64,000 nt of DNA from Streptomyces sp. NBC_00258 (GCF_036182465.1 NZ_CP108081.1:9858001-9922000); one strand, 5' to 3'. Counted from the stretch's first letter, positions 43,427-52,948 are shown. The notes: generated from the sequence alone by a model not told the origin. Translations and numbers: made by a program.

Positions 43427-45118
43427 TCAGAGCTGGGACAGCTCGTCCACCAGGTCGTCCAGGCCCAGTGAACCCTGGGACAGGGCAGCCATGTGCCAGG
43501 CCTTCGCGTCGAACGCGTCGCCGTGGCGCTTCCGCGCGTTCTCACGGCCCAGCAGCCAGGCGCGCTCGCCGAGCTTGTAGCCGATGGCCTGGCCGGGGAT
43601 GGAGAGGTAGCGGGTCAGCTCGCTCTCCACGAAGTCCGCCGGACGGCTGCTGTGCGCGCCGAAGAACTCCTGCGCCAGCTCGGGAGTCCAGCGCTCGCCC
43701 GGGTGGAAGGGCGATTCCGCCGGGATCTCCAGTTCCAGGTGCATGCCGATGTCGACGATGACGCGGGCCGCACGCATCATCTGGGCGTCCAGGTAGCCGA
43801 GGCGTTCCTCCGCGTCCTTGAGGTAGCCGAGTTCGTCCATCAGCCGCTCCGCGTAGAGCGCCCAGCCCTCGGCGTTCGCGCTGACCCCGCCCACGGTGGC
43901 CTGGTAGCGGGACAGGTCGCCCGCGACGTGCGCCCACTGCGCGAGCTGGAGGTGATGGCCCGGGACGCCCTCGTGGTACCAGGTCGACACCAGGTCGTAC
44001 ACCGGGAAGCGGGTCTGTCCCATCGTCGGCAGCCACGTACGGCCGGGACGCGAGAAGTCCTCCGACGGTGCCGTGTAGTACGGGGCCGCGGCGCTGCCCG
44101 GCGGGGCGATGCGGGACTCCACCTTCCGTACCCGCTCGGCGAGTTCGAAGTGTGTGCCGTCCAGTTCCTCGATCGCCTGGTCCATCAGGCTCTGCAGCCA
44201 CTCGCGGACCTCGTCGACGCCCTCGATGTGCCTGCCGTGCTCGTCCAGGTGCGCGAGCGCCACCCACGGGGTCGCGGCGCCGGGCAGGACCTTCTCGGCC
44301 TCCTTCTTCATCTCGGCGAGGAGCCGGTGGTACTCGGCCCAGCCGTACGCGTACGCCTCGTCCAGATCGAGATCAGTGCCGTTGAAGTAGCGCGACCAGC
44401 GCGCGTACCGCTCGCGGCCCACGGTGTTCGGCGCGCCCTCGATCGCGGGCGCGTAGACGTCGCGCATCCAGTCGCGCAGGGCGACGACGGCGGCGGTCGC
44501 CGCTCCGGCGGCCGCGTCGAGTTCCGCGCGCAGGGTCTCCGGGCCGGCCGAGGCGAAGTCCTCGAACCAGCCGCGGCCCGAACCGTCGGTGTAAGACCAC
44601 TCCGTGAGCTGCTCGATGAACGTCGCGGTGGGGCGCGGGCCCGCGTACAGCTTGCGCTCCAGGCCGAGGGAGAGGGACTCGCGGTAGCCGTCGAGGGCGG
44701 TCGGCACGGCACGCAGCCGCCGGGCGACGGCGGCCCAGTCCTCGTCCGTGTCCGTGGGCGTCACCGTGAACACCTCGCGCACCGCGTGCGCGGCCGTGCT
44801 CATGTTGCCGACGGCCCGCAGGCCCTCCTCGGCCTCGTGCACGCCGAGTTCGGCGGTGAGCCGCTCGCGGAGCAGGCGTGCGCAGCGGCGCTCGATGTCA
44901 CTGTCCGCGCCGGGCTGCCGCTCCGCCTCGTCGAGCCGCGCCAGTGTGGCCCGCGCGAGTGCCGCGAGCGCGTCCTGGCCGGCGGGCGAGGTGTCGGGCA
45001 ACGAGCCCGAACTCTCCTTCACGCCGAGATACGTTCCGGTGACCGGGTCTAGGGCGATGAGCTCGTCGACGTAGGCGTCGGCGACCTCGCGGGGCAGCGG
45101 GTTCTTCGTCTGTGACAT
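43427..45118 (-). CDS. DUF885-family putative metallopeptidase
   Basis: The 563-residue protein has the DUF885 metallopeptidase motif STWYHEGVPGHHLQLAQ (HExxxGHH) at about residue 390 and the matching downstream GWALYAERLMDELG. The family contains putative carboxypeptidase-like zinc enzymes, about 550-600 residues, mostly helical. The start (MSQTKNPLPREVAD) has no signal peptide, so it is cytosolic. It is next to an Lrp-type regulator, but the two are separated by 70 bases and probably independent. Confidence 0.85.
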   Translation of the reverse strand: MSQTKNPLPREVADAYVDELIALDPVTGTYLGVKESSGSLPDTSPAGQDALAALARATLARLDEAERQPGADSDIERRCARLLRERLTAELGVHEAEEGLRAVGNMSTAAHAVREVFTVTPTDTDEDWAAVARRLRAVPTALDGYRESLSLGLERKLYAGPRPTATFIEQLTEWSYTDGSGRGWFEDFASAGPETLRAELDAAAGAATAAVVALRDWMRDVYAPAIEGAPNTVGRERYARWSRYFNGTDLDLDEAYAYGWAEYHRLLAEMKKEAEKVLPGAATPWVALAHLDEHGRHIEGVDEVREWLQSLMDQAIEELDGTHFELAERVRKVESRIAPPGSAAAPYYTAPSEDFSRPGRTWLPTMGQTRFPVYDLVSTWYHEGVPGHHLQLAQWAHVAGDLSRYQATVGGVSANAEGWALYAERLMDELGYLKDAEERLGYLDAQMMRAARVIVDIGMHLELEIPAESPFHPGERWTPELAQEFFGAHSSRPADFVESELTRYLSIPGQAIGYKLGERAWLLGRENARKRHGDAFDAKAWHMAALSQGSLGLDDLVDELSQL

Positions 45119-45191
45119 GCGGCCATCCTCATACGGGGACGGCCGGTGCGTCAGCCCGGTTTACCGGGCCTTGTGCCGCGTCGGCCCGATG

Positions 45192-45698
45192 TCAGCCCGA
45201 TTTCGCCGTGGGCGTGATCCCCGCAGACTCGGGGGGCAGCAGGGGCCCGCAGTCCCACTGCTGGAAGATCAGCCGGGTCTCGACGCGGGCCACCTCGCGG
45301 TGTGCGGTGAAGCCGTCGAGGACCAGCCGCTGCAGATCCGCCATGTCCGCGACGGCGACATGGACGAGATAGTCGTCGGGCCCGGTGAGGTGGAACACGG
45401 TCCGGGACTCGGGCAGCGCCCTGATCCGCTCCACGAACGGGCCGACCAACTCCCGCCGGTGCGGCCTGACCTGTACGGACAGCAACGCCTCCAGGCCGCG
45501 CCCCAGCTTGGCCGGATCGAGCCGCAGCTGATGCCCCAGGATGATGCCGGCCCGGCGCAGACGGGTCACCCGGTCCAGACACGTCGAGGGCGCGACACCC
45601 ACCTGTGCGGCGAGGTCGCGGTAGGTGGTCCGGGCGTCGTTCTGCAGCAACCGCAGAAGATGAAGATCCACCGGGTCCAGTACGACGGATTCGGCCAT
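45192..45698 (-). CDS. Lrp/AsnC-family regulator, divergent from a trans-sulfuration enzyme
   Basis: The 168-residue protein has the Lrp HTH (LHLLRLLQNDARTTYRDLAAQVGVAPSTCLDRVTRLRRAGII in order) and an AsnC ligand domain (VFHLTGPDDYLVHVAVADMADLQRLV), plus a 20-residue C-terminal tail with QQWDCGPLLPP. It faces the cystathionine-lyase-like gene across 156 bases, so it likely controls that gene in response to an amino acid such as methionine or cysteine. That is inference from the gene pairing. Confidence 0.88.
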   Translation of the reverse strand: MAESVVLDPVDLHLLRLLQNDARTTYRDLAAQVGVAPSTCLDRVTRLRRAGIILGHQLRLDPAKLGRGLEALLSVQVRPHRRELVGPFVERIRALPESRTVFHLTGPDDYLVHVAVADMADLQRLVLDGFTAHREVARVETRLIFQQWDCGPLLPPESAGITPTAKSG

Positions 45699-45854
45699 GG
45701 CCCGAACGTAACACGGACGACTGCGTCAATCACCCGTCCTGTGTTCAGGCTGCTCTCCATGGACTTCGGCAGCGTTGATGTACGCGACACGTGTGACGAC
45801 GTAGAGGGAGCGGGCCGGGCGACGGCCGGGGAGAACACGGACAGGAAGGGGCCG

Positions 45855-47036
45855 GTGGCCAGGGAGGTGGCGTTCGCGGCGAGGCGGAGCGGCGTGAGGG
45901 GCCCTGCCACCGAAGGCCTGCGCGCGCTGGCCACCGAGGCCGTGCACGCCGGGCGGGACGATCTCGCCCGGCAGGGGCTGCACGCCGTGCCGATCGATCT
46001 GTCCACGACCTATCCCTCGTACGACAGCCGTGGCGAGGCGGCCCGTATCGACGCCTTCGCCACGGACGGGGCCGAGCCGGAGGGCCCGCCGGTCTACGGC
46101 CGCCTCGGCAACCCGACCGTCGCCCGCTTCGAGACCGCCCTCGCCCGTCTGGAGGGCACCGAGAGCGCCGTCGCGTTCGCGAGCGGCATGGCCGCGCTGA
46201 GCGCCGTGCTGCTCGTACGGAACGCCATGGGCCTGCGCCATGTCGTGGCCGTTCGCCCCCTGTACGGATGCAGCGACCACCTTCTGACGGCCGGGCTGCT
46301 CGGGTCCGAGGTGACCTGGGTCGACCCGGCGGGCATCGCGGACGCCCTGCGGCCCGACACCGGTCTCGTACTGGTCGAGTCGCCCGCCAACCCGACGCTC
46401 GCCGAACTCGATCTGCGGGCGATCGCCCACGCCTGCGGAAGCGTCCCGCTGCTCGCCGACAACACCTTCGCCACACCGGTGCTGCAACGCCCCGCCGAAC
46501 AGGGCGCGCGGCTCGTGCTGCATAGCGCCACCAAGTACCTGGGCGGACACGGTGACGTGATGGCGGGGGTGGTGGCCTGCGACGAGGAGTTCGCCGGGCG
46601 GCTGCGGCAGGTCCGCTTCGCCACCGGGGGTGTGCTGCATCCGCTCGCCGGCTATCTGCTGCTGCGCGGGCTGTCGACGCTGCCCGTACGGGTGCGCGCC
46701 GCCTCCTCGAACGCCGCCGAACTGGCCCGGCGCCTTGCCTCGGACCCGCGTGTCGCCCGGGTCCACTATCCGAGGCTCGGTGGCGCCATGATCGCCTTCG
46801 AGATCCACGGCGATCCGCACGAGGTGATAGCCGCCGTCCGCCTCATCACCCCGGCGGTGAGCCTCGGCAGTGTCGACACCCTGATCCAGCATCCGGCCTC
46901 GATCAGTCACCGCGTCGTGGACGCGGAGGACCGGCGCCACAGCGGGGTGAGCGACCGGCTGCTGCGGCTTTCGGTGGGGCTGGAGGACGTGGAGGATCTC
47001 TGGCGCGATCTGGACGCGGCGTTGGGCCGCGGCTGA
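45855..47036 (+). CDS. PLP-dependent trans-sulfuration enzyme (cystathionine gamma-lyase/methionine gamma-lyase group)
   Basis: About 393 residues from GTG 45855 (AGGAAGGGG upstream), the usual size of this family; an ATG at 45759 without a ribosome site would add 32 residues and runs into the divergent Lrp promoter. Motifs are STTYPSYDSRG, PPVYGRLGNPTVARFETALARLEG, AVAFASGMAALSAVLL, VLVESPANPTLAELDL and the PLP Lys at about 227 in SATKYLGGHGD, then LGSVDTLIQHPAS. The enzyme cleaves or makes cystathionine or related sulfur amino acids. Which reaction cannot be fixed from sequence. Confidence 0.88.
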   Translation: MAREVAFAARRSGVRGPATEGLRALATEAVHAGRDDLARQGLHAVPIDLSTTYPSYDSRGEAARIDAFATDGAEPEGPPVYGRLGNPTVARFETALARLEGTESAVAFASGMAALSAVLLVRNAMGLRHVVAVRPLYGCSDHLLTAGLLGSEVTWVDPAGIADALRPDTGLVLVESPANPTLAELDLRAIAHACGSVPLLADNTFATPVLQRPAEQGARLVLHSATKYLGGHGDVMAGVVACDEEFAGRLRQVRFATGGVLHPLAGYLLLRGLSTLPVRVRAASSNAAELARRLASDPRVARVHYPRLGGAMIAFEIHGDPHEVIAAVRLITPAVSLGSVDTLIQHPASISHRVVDAEDRRHSGVSDRLLRLSVGLEDVEDLWRDLDAALGRG

Positions 47037-47050
47037 GGCTTCCGCTTGGA

Positions 47051-47091
47051 ACGGTGGCAGGCCCGGCGACGTTCGCCGGGCCTGCCACCGT
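47051..47091. terminator. Bidirectional 19-bp hairpin
   Basis: A perfect 19-bp stem (47051-47069 with 47073-47091) with a 3-base loop lies between the convergent trans-sulfuration and acetyltransferase genes. Confidence 0.75.
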
Positions 47092-47142
47092 CGCGGGACG
47101 AAAGAGATCGGGGGACCGACGAAGAGATCCTTCGCCTCTTCG

Positions 47143-48591
47143 TCAGTCCCGCACGGAGTGCTCCGGCTGGTGCTGCTGGACCTCGTCGTACGGCAGTCCC
47201 GAACTCACCGGCGTCGTGTCGAGGCGGGCAGTGATGACGAGCGTGCCTTCCTCGATCTGGTAGTCGAGGGGGAGGTCGAGGCCGCGCATCGCGGCGACCA
47301 TGCCGGTGTTGGACGACTGCGTGACTGCGTACACGCTCTCGCAGCCGGCCTCGACGGCCATCGTCACCAGTCGGCCGAGCAGTTCGCTGCCGATACCCCG
47401 CCGCTGCCAGTCGTCCTCGACGAGCAGCGCGATCTCCGTCTCGTCGCCGTCCCACAGGAGATGCCCGAGCCCGACGATGCGCCCCGACGCGGTCTGCACG
47501 GCGAGGGTGCGCCCGAAACGGGGACTGAGCAGGTGGTTGAGGTACTTGTCGGCGTCGCCGATCGGCCCGTGATAACGCATGCTCAGCGTGCGCGGCGAGC
47601 ACCGATCGTGCATGGCCTTCGCGGCGTCCACGTCACCGGCGTCGGCGCGGCGCACGGTGATGTCGTTGCCCTGCGGCAGTGTCAGGACGTCCTTGCCGTG
47701 GGGGACACGCGGACCGAGCCGGGCGTCCAGCTCGACCAGCGCCCGGGCCCGCGCGAACTCGGTGGGTGTGAACGGCAGATACGGCCGCTCCACAGTGATC
47801 ACTCCGCCTTCCGGGGCACGCAGCCGCATCACGGTGTCCTCAAGTGCCCCCTCGACGGGCGCCGCTTCGTCCGCGCGATCACCGCGCACCGACCCGGCGG
47901 GCAGCGACCGGATCGTGCACCGCCCCAGCAACTGCCGCAGCGCCAATGGTAGTTCGGCCGCGTCCAGGGCCGTGCGCGTGGCCAGGCCCAGTACCCGGGT
48001 GGGCGCGTCCACCAGGTCATGGGCGTCGGCCCGCTCGATCCAGGTGCCGGCGCCGCCTGCCTGCGACACCGCCCGGGTGACGTCGGAGGCCGAGACCTGT
48101 GCGGGAACACGCAGCAGGAACTCGTCCACGGTGCCTTCGGTCAGCGGATGCGTCTGGAGGCTCAGGATGTCGACCCGCTGCCCCGCCAGCGCCGCGCACA
48201 GGGCCGCCAGCGATCCCGGCTCGTCCCGAACGGTGGTCCGCATCCGCCACAGCACGGTCTCCCCGGCGATGGCCTCGGGTGCGGTCGCGTCCGCTTCGGA
48301 CGCCCCGGCCCGCCGCACGCCGGCGGTCGGCCGGGAGTCGGTATCGCCTGTCGGAGGGGCATGGCCGTGGCGGCGTGACCACCATGTGCGGAATCCGGCC
48401 GTGGCGACGAGCACGACCGCCGAGACCAGCAGGAGGGTGGGGGCGTCGGGGCCGTGCCCGATGAGGTTCGCCACGGCGTCGGCGACCGCAACCGCCGTGA
48501 ACAGCGCGGCCAGTTCGACGAGATCCCGGCGCCAGTGGCGGACCGGCCGGCCGTTTTTCGCACGAGTCACTTGAGACATGTCTTGAGTCAT
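47143..48591 (-). CDS. Membrane-anchored ACT-GNAT acetyltransferase
   Basis: The 482-residue protein has three parts. Residues about 22-70 hold two predicted membrane spans (ELAALFTAVAVADAVANLIG; PTLLLVSAVVLVATAGF). Residues about 110-195 are an ACT domain (MRTTVRDEPGSLAALCAALAGQRVDILSLQTHPL in part). Residues about 300-470 are a GNAT domain (NDITVRRADAGDVDAAKAMH; the acetyl-CoA loop DDWQRRGIGSELLGRLV). ACT-GNAT fusions from Micromonospora and Streptomyces are known protein-lysine acetyltransferases controlled by amino acids; the added membrane segment is unusual. The 188-base region upstream (48592-48779) has no gene; it contains CAGTCAC/GTGACTG arms 36 bases apart. Confidence 0.8.
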   Translation of the reverse strand: MTQDMSQVTRAKNGRPVRHWRRDLVELAALFTAVAVADAVANLIGHGPDAPTLLLVSAVVLVATAGFRTWWSRRHGHAPPTGDTDSRPTAGVRRAGASEADATAPEAIAGETVLWRMRTTVRDEPGSLAALCAALAGQRVDILSLQTHPLTEGTVDEFLLRVPAQVSASDVTRAVSQAGGAGTWIERADAHDLVDAPTRVLGLATRTALDAAELPLALRQLLGRCTIRSLPAGSVRGDRADEAAPVEGALEDTVMRLRAPEGGVITVERPYLPFTPTEFARARALVELDARLGPRVPHGKDVLTLPQGNDITVRRADAGDVDAAKAMHDRCSPRTLSMRYHGPIGDADKYLNHLLSPRFGRTLAVQTASGRIVGLGHLLWDGDETEIALLVEDDWQRRGIGSELLGRLVTMAVEAGCESVYAVTQSSNTGMVAAMRGLDLPLDYQIEEGTLVITARLDTTPVSSGLPYDEVQQHQPEHSVRD

Positions 48592-48779
48592 ACAGTCACT
48601 GTGAAGGATGTGTGTTGCGTGATCACGAACGCTTTGTGACTGATCGGTTAAGTGTGGTTCTGCCCTCTTTGTTGCATTTTTTACGACCCATTGACGGTGA
48701 GTCGAGAGCTCAGCCGAACGGCCAGGTCACCCACGCGTAGGCGCCGGCCGACGTCCCAGGCGTCAGCGCCCGCCGACGG

Positions 48780-51440
48780 TCAGGCTGCCACCCCGTGATC
48801 CAGGGTGGCACGCAGCCGACGGGCCTGGGTGACGAGCCGGGACGAACCGCGCCGGTCCGCCGCCTGTGCGAGATGCGCCATGCAGCCGCGCGCTCCCGTC
48901 CGTTCGGCGCACTCGGCGGCGACGGCCAGCAACTCCCCGAACCCGCGGGCGGACGCGGCGGCGCCGTCCGTCGCGAGATCCGCGAGCAGCACGGGCAGCG
49001 CGGCGCGGAGTATCTCCCAGACGGTGGCGTACGCGCCGGTCGTCGCCGCGGTCCGTACGGACTCGGCGAGCCGCAGCGGCTTCACCGCCCCGCGGCGCAT
49101 CAGCTGGCCCAGATCCGCGCCGAGTCCCTCGGTGTCCAACTGCCCCCGCGCGGCCAGCACCAGCAGCGCGTCCACCGCGCTGAGCCGGTCCTCCGGGTGA
49201 CGCGCGCCGAGCCCGTACGCCACACCGAGATGCACGGCCTCGCCCGCCTCGCCCGGCGCCTCGGCGAGCAGCGGCAGTATGGAGGCATCGCCACGGGTGC
49301 CCTCCACCGCGACCGAGGAGAGTTCGCGCAGCAGTCGGGCGGCCACCAGCTCCCGCCGCCCCGGCACCACGGCCAGCCAGTGGTGTCGCTCGGTCCGGTC
49401 CCAGTAGTGGGCGCAGTACGCGCGCGCCTCGAAGCGACCCACGGGCCGGCCGAGCCGTCGGAACGCCGAAGGGAACTCTCCTGGCAACCCGTCGAGTTCG
49501 CCGAGTTCGAGCAGGATGCGGACCCCCGATGTCCGCCGGCTGCTCCGGGGCAGGGACGGGCCGTCGGTGGCGAGCCAAAGCGCCAGCCGGTTGCCCTCCG
49601 CCGTGCCGAGCGCCGCTGCCTGTTCGGCGGCGGCAGCGGCCGCCACGCCGTCGTCGCGCCGCACCCTGAGCAGCGCCTGTGTGAAGTCGGCCGCCCCGGG
49701 CCGGGCGCCCAGCCGTCGGTACTCGTCGAGGCGGGCCACCAACTCGTCCGGCTCCAGCAGGCCCGACCCCCAGGTGGGTGTGGCCAGCAGGAACGGCGGC
49801 GGATCGGTGCGCAACCGGTGGGCCGCCTCCCACAGACGGGCGTTGAAGGCGGCGGCCATGGCGCTGTGCACACAGGGGTCCGCCATCGGCCCGTGCTCGA
49901 CGGCCCTGTGCAGTGTGGCCGTACTCACCTGGCCCAGCAGGGCCGCGAGCACGACCTCCAGACCGTGCGGGTCCGCGCGGAAGTACTTCTCCACCGAGGT
50001 GTACTGCGGGTCGGCGTCGACCCACCAGCGTCTCGCGACCACCGGCCTCAGGGCTTCGGCCAGCGCGTCCCGGTCCCGGTACGCATGCCGCACCAGGCCG
50101 TCCAGGGCGCGCTCGAACGCCGCCACGTCACCCCCGGACGCCAGCAGGGCGCCGACCTCCTCCGCCAGCTCGACCGCCGAGTCCGGGGCGGGCGGGACCC
50201 GTGTCGGCTCCGGTGCGGGCGGAAGCAGCTCCACATGGGGCTCCGGCATCCGGTCGGCCTCGTCCAGGCCCAGCGTTTCCGTGGCGCGCACTCGCAGCCC
50301 CGGGCTCAACTCCCCGGCCGCGTAGGCCACTTCGCCCCGCACCTCCGGGGATGCCGCGGTGAGGTGACGCTCGACCAGCTTCAGCGCGCGCTCCTGCACG
50401 TCCGTGTCCTCGTGCCCGAAGGCCTGGGCCACCGCCGGGAGCAGCTCGGCCGCGCTCGACGGGTCGCGCCGGAGGGCCTTCCCGAGCAGTACGAGCTGAG
50501 CCCGGACCAGCTTCTTCTCCGTGCGGAAGAGAACACCGCCGGACATCTCCGCGAGCTGCCGGGGCGTCAACTCGCCGTCCAGCGCGAGGGATCCGAGCAC
50601 CGACTGGGCGTGCGACGCCACCGTGGGCACCGCGTCCGAGGCGAGCGCCAGCCAGTCGGCGGCCCGCTCCCGCTCCTCGTCCCGGGTGAGCTCCAGCGCC
50701 GTCAGCAGCCGCAGGAACACCCGGCCGTCGGTCGGCACACCGCCGCGCAGCAGGCGGGCCACGCAGGCGTCGACCGTGGCCTTCCGGTCGAGGGCGCCTT
50801 CGTGGGTGAGCTGCGCGAGCGCGTTGAACCAGCTGTCCGGTCCGTCACCGAACAGCCAGTCCAGGCGGCTGCCGATGTCCGGGATCCCGAAGACGGCGGC
50901 GACGAGCTCCGCCGTGTACGGGTCCTGGCGAAGCCGCTGAAGGATGGTGTCACCGCGCTGCCACAGGCTGCCGACCTGCTCGATCCAGCCCACCACGTAG
51001 GTCTCGGTGGTCGGCACCGGGCAACCGGAGAGCCGTACCAGGCCCGACATCAGCTCGTACGGCACCTGGGCGAGCGGCGGGCGCTCCGCGAGCCGGTGCG
51101 CCACGTCGCCCAGCCAGTCGCGCTCCCGGTCGCCCAGCACATGGAGCAGCACACCGGGCGAGGCCTGGGACCAGCGCAGATCGGCGGCTGTGAGCCAGGT
51201 CGCCGTCCCAGCCGCTCCGGTGTGGCAGGCGGCCCCGGCCGCGTGCAGCGCGGGATACGCCTTCCGGGACGCGGCGTCCCAGGGCGCGGCCCGCAGCTCC
51301 TTGCGGAGGTCCTTCAACGCGGGCAGACAGGCCCGTCTCTCGGTATCCGTCATTCCGTCCAGCAGCCCCGCGGCCTCGCCCATCCGCCCCGCTCGCACAG
51401 CCTTCAGCAACGCTGCGCTCGCCGACACCGCACCGCTCAT
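48780..51440 (-). CDS. DUF6493-family HEAT-like repeat protein
   Basis: The 886-residue protein starts MSGAVSASAALLKAV at ATG 51440, overlapping the SWIM-protein stop (ATGA). It is alpha-helical and rich in Leu/Ala, with HEAT-like repeats in the middle (AQAFGHEDTDVQERALKLVERHLTAASPEVRGEVAYAAGELS in order) and a conserved Trp/Tyr-rich core (VVARRWWVDADPQYTSVEKYFRADPHGLEVVLAALLG). No enzyme motif was found. In other Streptomyces this family is usually encoded next to a SWIM zinc-finger gene, as here. Function unknown. Confidence 0.8.
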   Translation of the reverse strand: MSGAVSASAALLKAVRAGRMGEAAGLLDGMTDTERRACLPALKDLRKELRAAPWDAASRKAYPALHAAGAACHTGAAGTATWLTAADLRWSQASPGVLLHVLGDRERDWLGDVAHRLAERPPLAQVPYELMSGLVRLSGCPVPTTETYVVGWIEQVGSLWQRGDTILQRLRQDPYTAELVAAVFGIPDIGSRLDWLFGDGPDSWFNALAQLTHEGALDRKATVDACVARLLRGGVPTDGRVFLRLLTALELTRDEERERAADWLALASDAVPTVASHAQSVLGSLALDGELTPRQLAEMSGGVLFRTEKKLVRAQLVLLGKALRRDPSSAAELLPAVAQAFGHEDTDVQERALKLVERHLTAASPEVRGEVAYAAGELSPGLRVRATETLGLDEADRMPEPHVELLPPAPEPTRVPPAPDSAVELAEEVGALLASGGDVAAFERALDGLVRHAYRDRDALAEALRPVVARRWWVDADPQYTSVEKYFRADPHGLEVVLAALLGQVSTATLHRAVEHGPMADPCVHSAMAAAFNARLWEAAHRLRTDPPPFLLATPTWGSGLLEPDELVARLDEYRRLGARPGAADFTQALLRVRRDDGVAAAAAAEQAAALGTAEGNRLALWLATDGPSLPRSSRRTSGVRILLELGELDGLPGEFPSAFRRLGRPVGRFEARAYCAHYWDRTERHHWLAVVPGRRELVAARLLRELSSVAVEGTRGDASILPLLAEAPGEAGEAVHLGVAYGLGARHPEDRLSAVDALLVLAARGQLDTEGLGADLGQLMRRGAVKPLRLAESVRTAATTGAYATVWEILRAALPVLLADLATDGAAASARGFGELLAVAAECAERTGARGCMAHLAQAADRRGSSRLVTQARRLRATLDHGVAA

Positions 51441-52840
51441 CGCGCACCCCCGTCGATCAGAACCTCTGTCTGTCCGGCCACCGCTCCCCGGCGGGCCATC
51501 CGCACGGCCAGGGCGTGCTTGCACGGTCCGCGCCCTCCCCGGTACTTGGCCCACCACAGGCAACTGCAGCTCAGCGCTCCCGCGTCGTCGCGCACCCGGT
51601 GTACGTGGCCGTCCTGTGCGGTCACCGTGCCGAGCGTGCCGTCCAGGACCACCGCGCCCTCCGAGACGAGCGCCCGGGCCGCCCGCAGGCGTGGGTTGTG
51701 CCGCTCCACGCGCTCGGCGTCGTAGGGCAGTTCGCGGTGGAAGTAGGCCGCTTCCGCCGCGTCGTACCCCACGCGCCCCGAGGTGCCCAGACGGACCAGG
51801 GCGGCCCGTACACGCTCGGCCGGCAGGCCCGAGGCGGTGGACAGGTCCCCGATGTCGATCCGGGGCTCCCAGGCGAGGAGCACCGAGATCAGCTCCGCGT
51901 CCTCGGCGGCCTCGTCGGTGGCCAGCGCGTCCAGGACGCCGCCCTCACCGGAGAACCCCCGCGAAGCCTCAGGGGACAGCGTCAGCGTAAGCCGCATCCC
52001 GGGCAGCACGACCTCCCAGGCACTGGCCGCCACGGTGTCCCCGGCGAGCGAAGGACCGTACACCCGCAGTGCCGTCGCGTGGCGGAGCACCCTCTGGAGG
52101 GCGGCCAGCCGCTCCGGACCCGGCAGGCACACGGCTCCGGGCACCGGCCTGGTCGTGGGCCGCAGACCCCGCCCGGCCGGCACGACCCAGCCCGCACTCC
52201 GGGAGGCGCCACGCGCCGTGGAACGGGGCAGGGACCGCAGAAACCGCACAGCCTCCGCCGCGGGCAGTTCGGCCCGCAGGTCGAAGCCGGCCGCTATCAC
52301 CTGGGCCTCGGCGAACCCCCGCAGCCACCGGTCGGGCAGCGGCACCTTCTTCTCCACGACCGGGCCGTCGAGCGTGGTCACGGCCATCTCGTCCGGGCCG
52401 ACCCGCAGATGCAGCGGATCGTCCGAGCCGATCCTCGACAGGGCTTCCCGCAGTGGGTTGTTGACGTCGACGTTCGTCGTGCCGTGGCCCACCTCCCCGC
52501 CGTCCAGGCCCGTGTCCAGCACGTCCAGACGCGCGTACACCCCACCGCACCCGGAGAAGGACTCGAAGCGGAGCCGGTCGCCGTTGCCCGTGACCACCGG
52601 GTCCAGCGAAGCCCTCAGCTGCCGCTGGTAGTACCGCGCACCCGCCACGTCGGCCACCGCGAGCAGACCCGCCGAGGCCACCTGAGGCGACGTCAGGAAG
52701 CCCGCGAAGAAGCGCGGATGGTCCTCGACACCCCGGGGCGTCGCACCCCGCGAGGTCTCAAGTCCCAGGCGTCGTCCGCCCGGTGCGGATTCCAGCGCGG
52801 AGGGTCGGGTGTAGGCCACGGCCTGCAAAGATCGCGTCAT
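51437..52840 (-). CDS. SWIM zinc-finger protein
   Basis: The 467-residue protein starts MTRSLQAVAYTRPS at ATG 52840, with a TACGGT box exactly 6 bases upstream and no ribosome site, so it is probably leaderless. The C-terminus has a SWIM finger: CSCLWWAKYRGGRGPCKHALA (CxC...CxH) around residue 430. The middle is a winged-helix-like and beta-rich region with LRVYGPSL and LSTASGLPAERVRAALVRLG. It is coupled to the DUF6493 gene. SWIM proteins of this type occur in AAA/VWA gene sets (for example E. coli yehQ); no AAA or VWA gene is present here. Confidence 0.85.
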   Translation of the reverse strand: MTRSLQAVAYTRPSALESAPGGRRLGLETSRGATPRGVEDHPRFFAGFLTSPQVASAGLLAVADVAGARYYQRQLRASLDPVVTGNGDRLRFESFSGCGGVYARLDVLDTGLDGGEVGHGTTNVDVNNPLREALSRIGSDDPLHLRVGPDEMAVTTLDGPVVEKKVPLPDRWLRGFAEAQVIAAGFDLRAELPAAEAVRFLRSLPRSTARGASRSAGWVVPAGRGLRPTTRPVPGAVCLPGPERLAALQRVLRHATALRVYGPSLAGDTVAASAWEVVLPGMRLTLTLSPEASRGFSGEGGVLDALATDEAAEDAELISVLLAWEPRIDIGDLSTASGLPAERVRAALVRLGTSGRVGYDAAEAAYFHRELPYDAERVERHNPRLRAARALVSEGAVVLDGTLGTVTAQDGHVHRVRDDAGALSCSCLWWAKYRGGRGPCKHALAVRMARRGAVAGQTEVLIDGGAR

Positions 52841-52846
52841 GGAAAA

Positions 52847-52852
52847 ACCGTA
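52847..52852 (-). promoter_or_regulatory. Leaderless-type -10 box for the SWIM operon
   Basis: On the complement TACGGT ends 6 bases before ATG 52840, followed by TTTTCC; no Shine-Dalgarno. Confidence 0.45.
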
Positions 52853-52911
52853 GAGGCGACCACTGACAATCGGCCCTGACCTGCGAAGACTCAAGAACTG
52901 GGCCAACGACC

Positions 52912-52948
52912 GTGCCGCGCACCGGGGGATGACTCCGGTACGCGGCAC
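52912..52948 (-). terminator. Stem-loop downstream of phoD
   Basis: GTGCCGCG-c-ACCGG pairs with CCGGT-a-CGCGGCAC (8 + 5 bp, one mismatch, 9-base loop). It lies 113 bases after the phoD stop and upstream of the SWIM promoter, so it probably ends phoD transcription. The rest of 52841-53061 shows no gene. Confidence 0.5.

Noticed and set aside
43255..43545. Small His-rich frame on the complement between SDR and DUF885 genes
   Set aside because: It overlaps both genes and the long hairpin terminator, and its His-rich part comes from the GTTCGTGGA-type DNA repeats.
48677..48683. T-run as an intrinsic terminator
   Set aside because: No stem of useful length precedes it on the + strand, and neither flanking gene ends there in the right direction.
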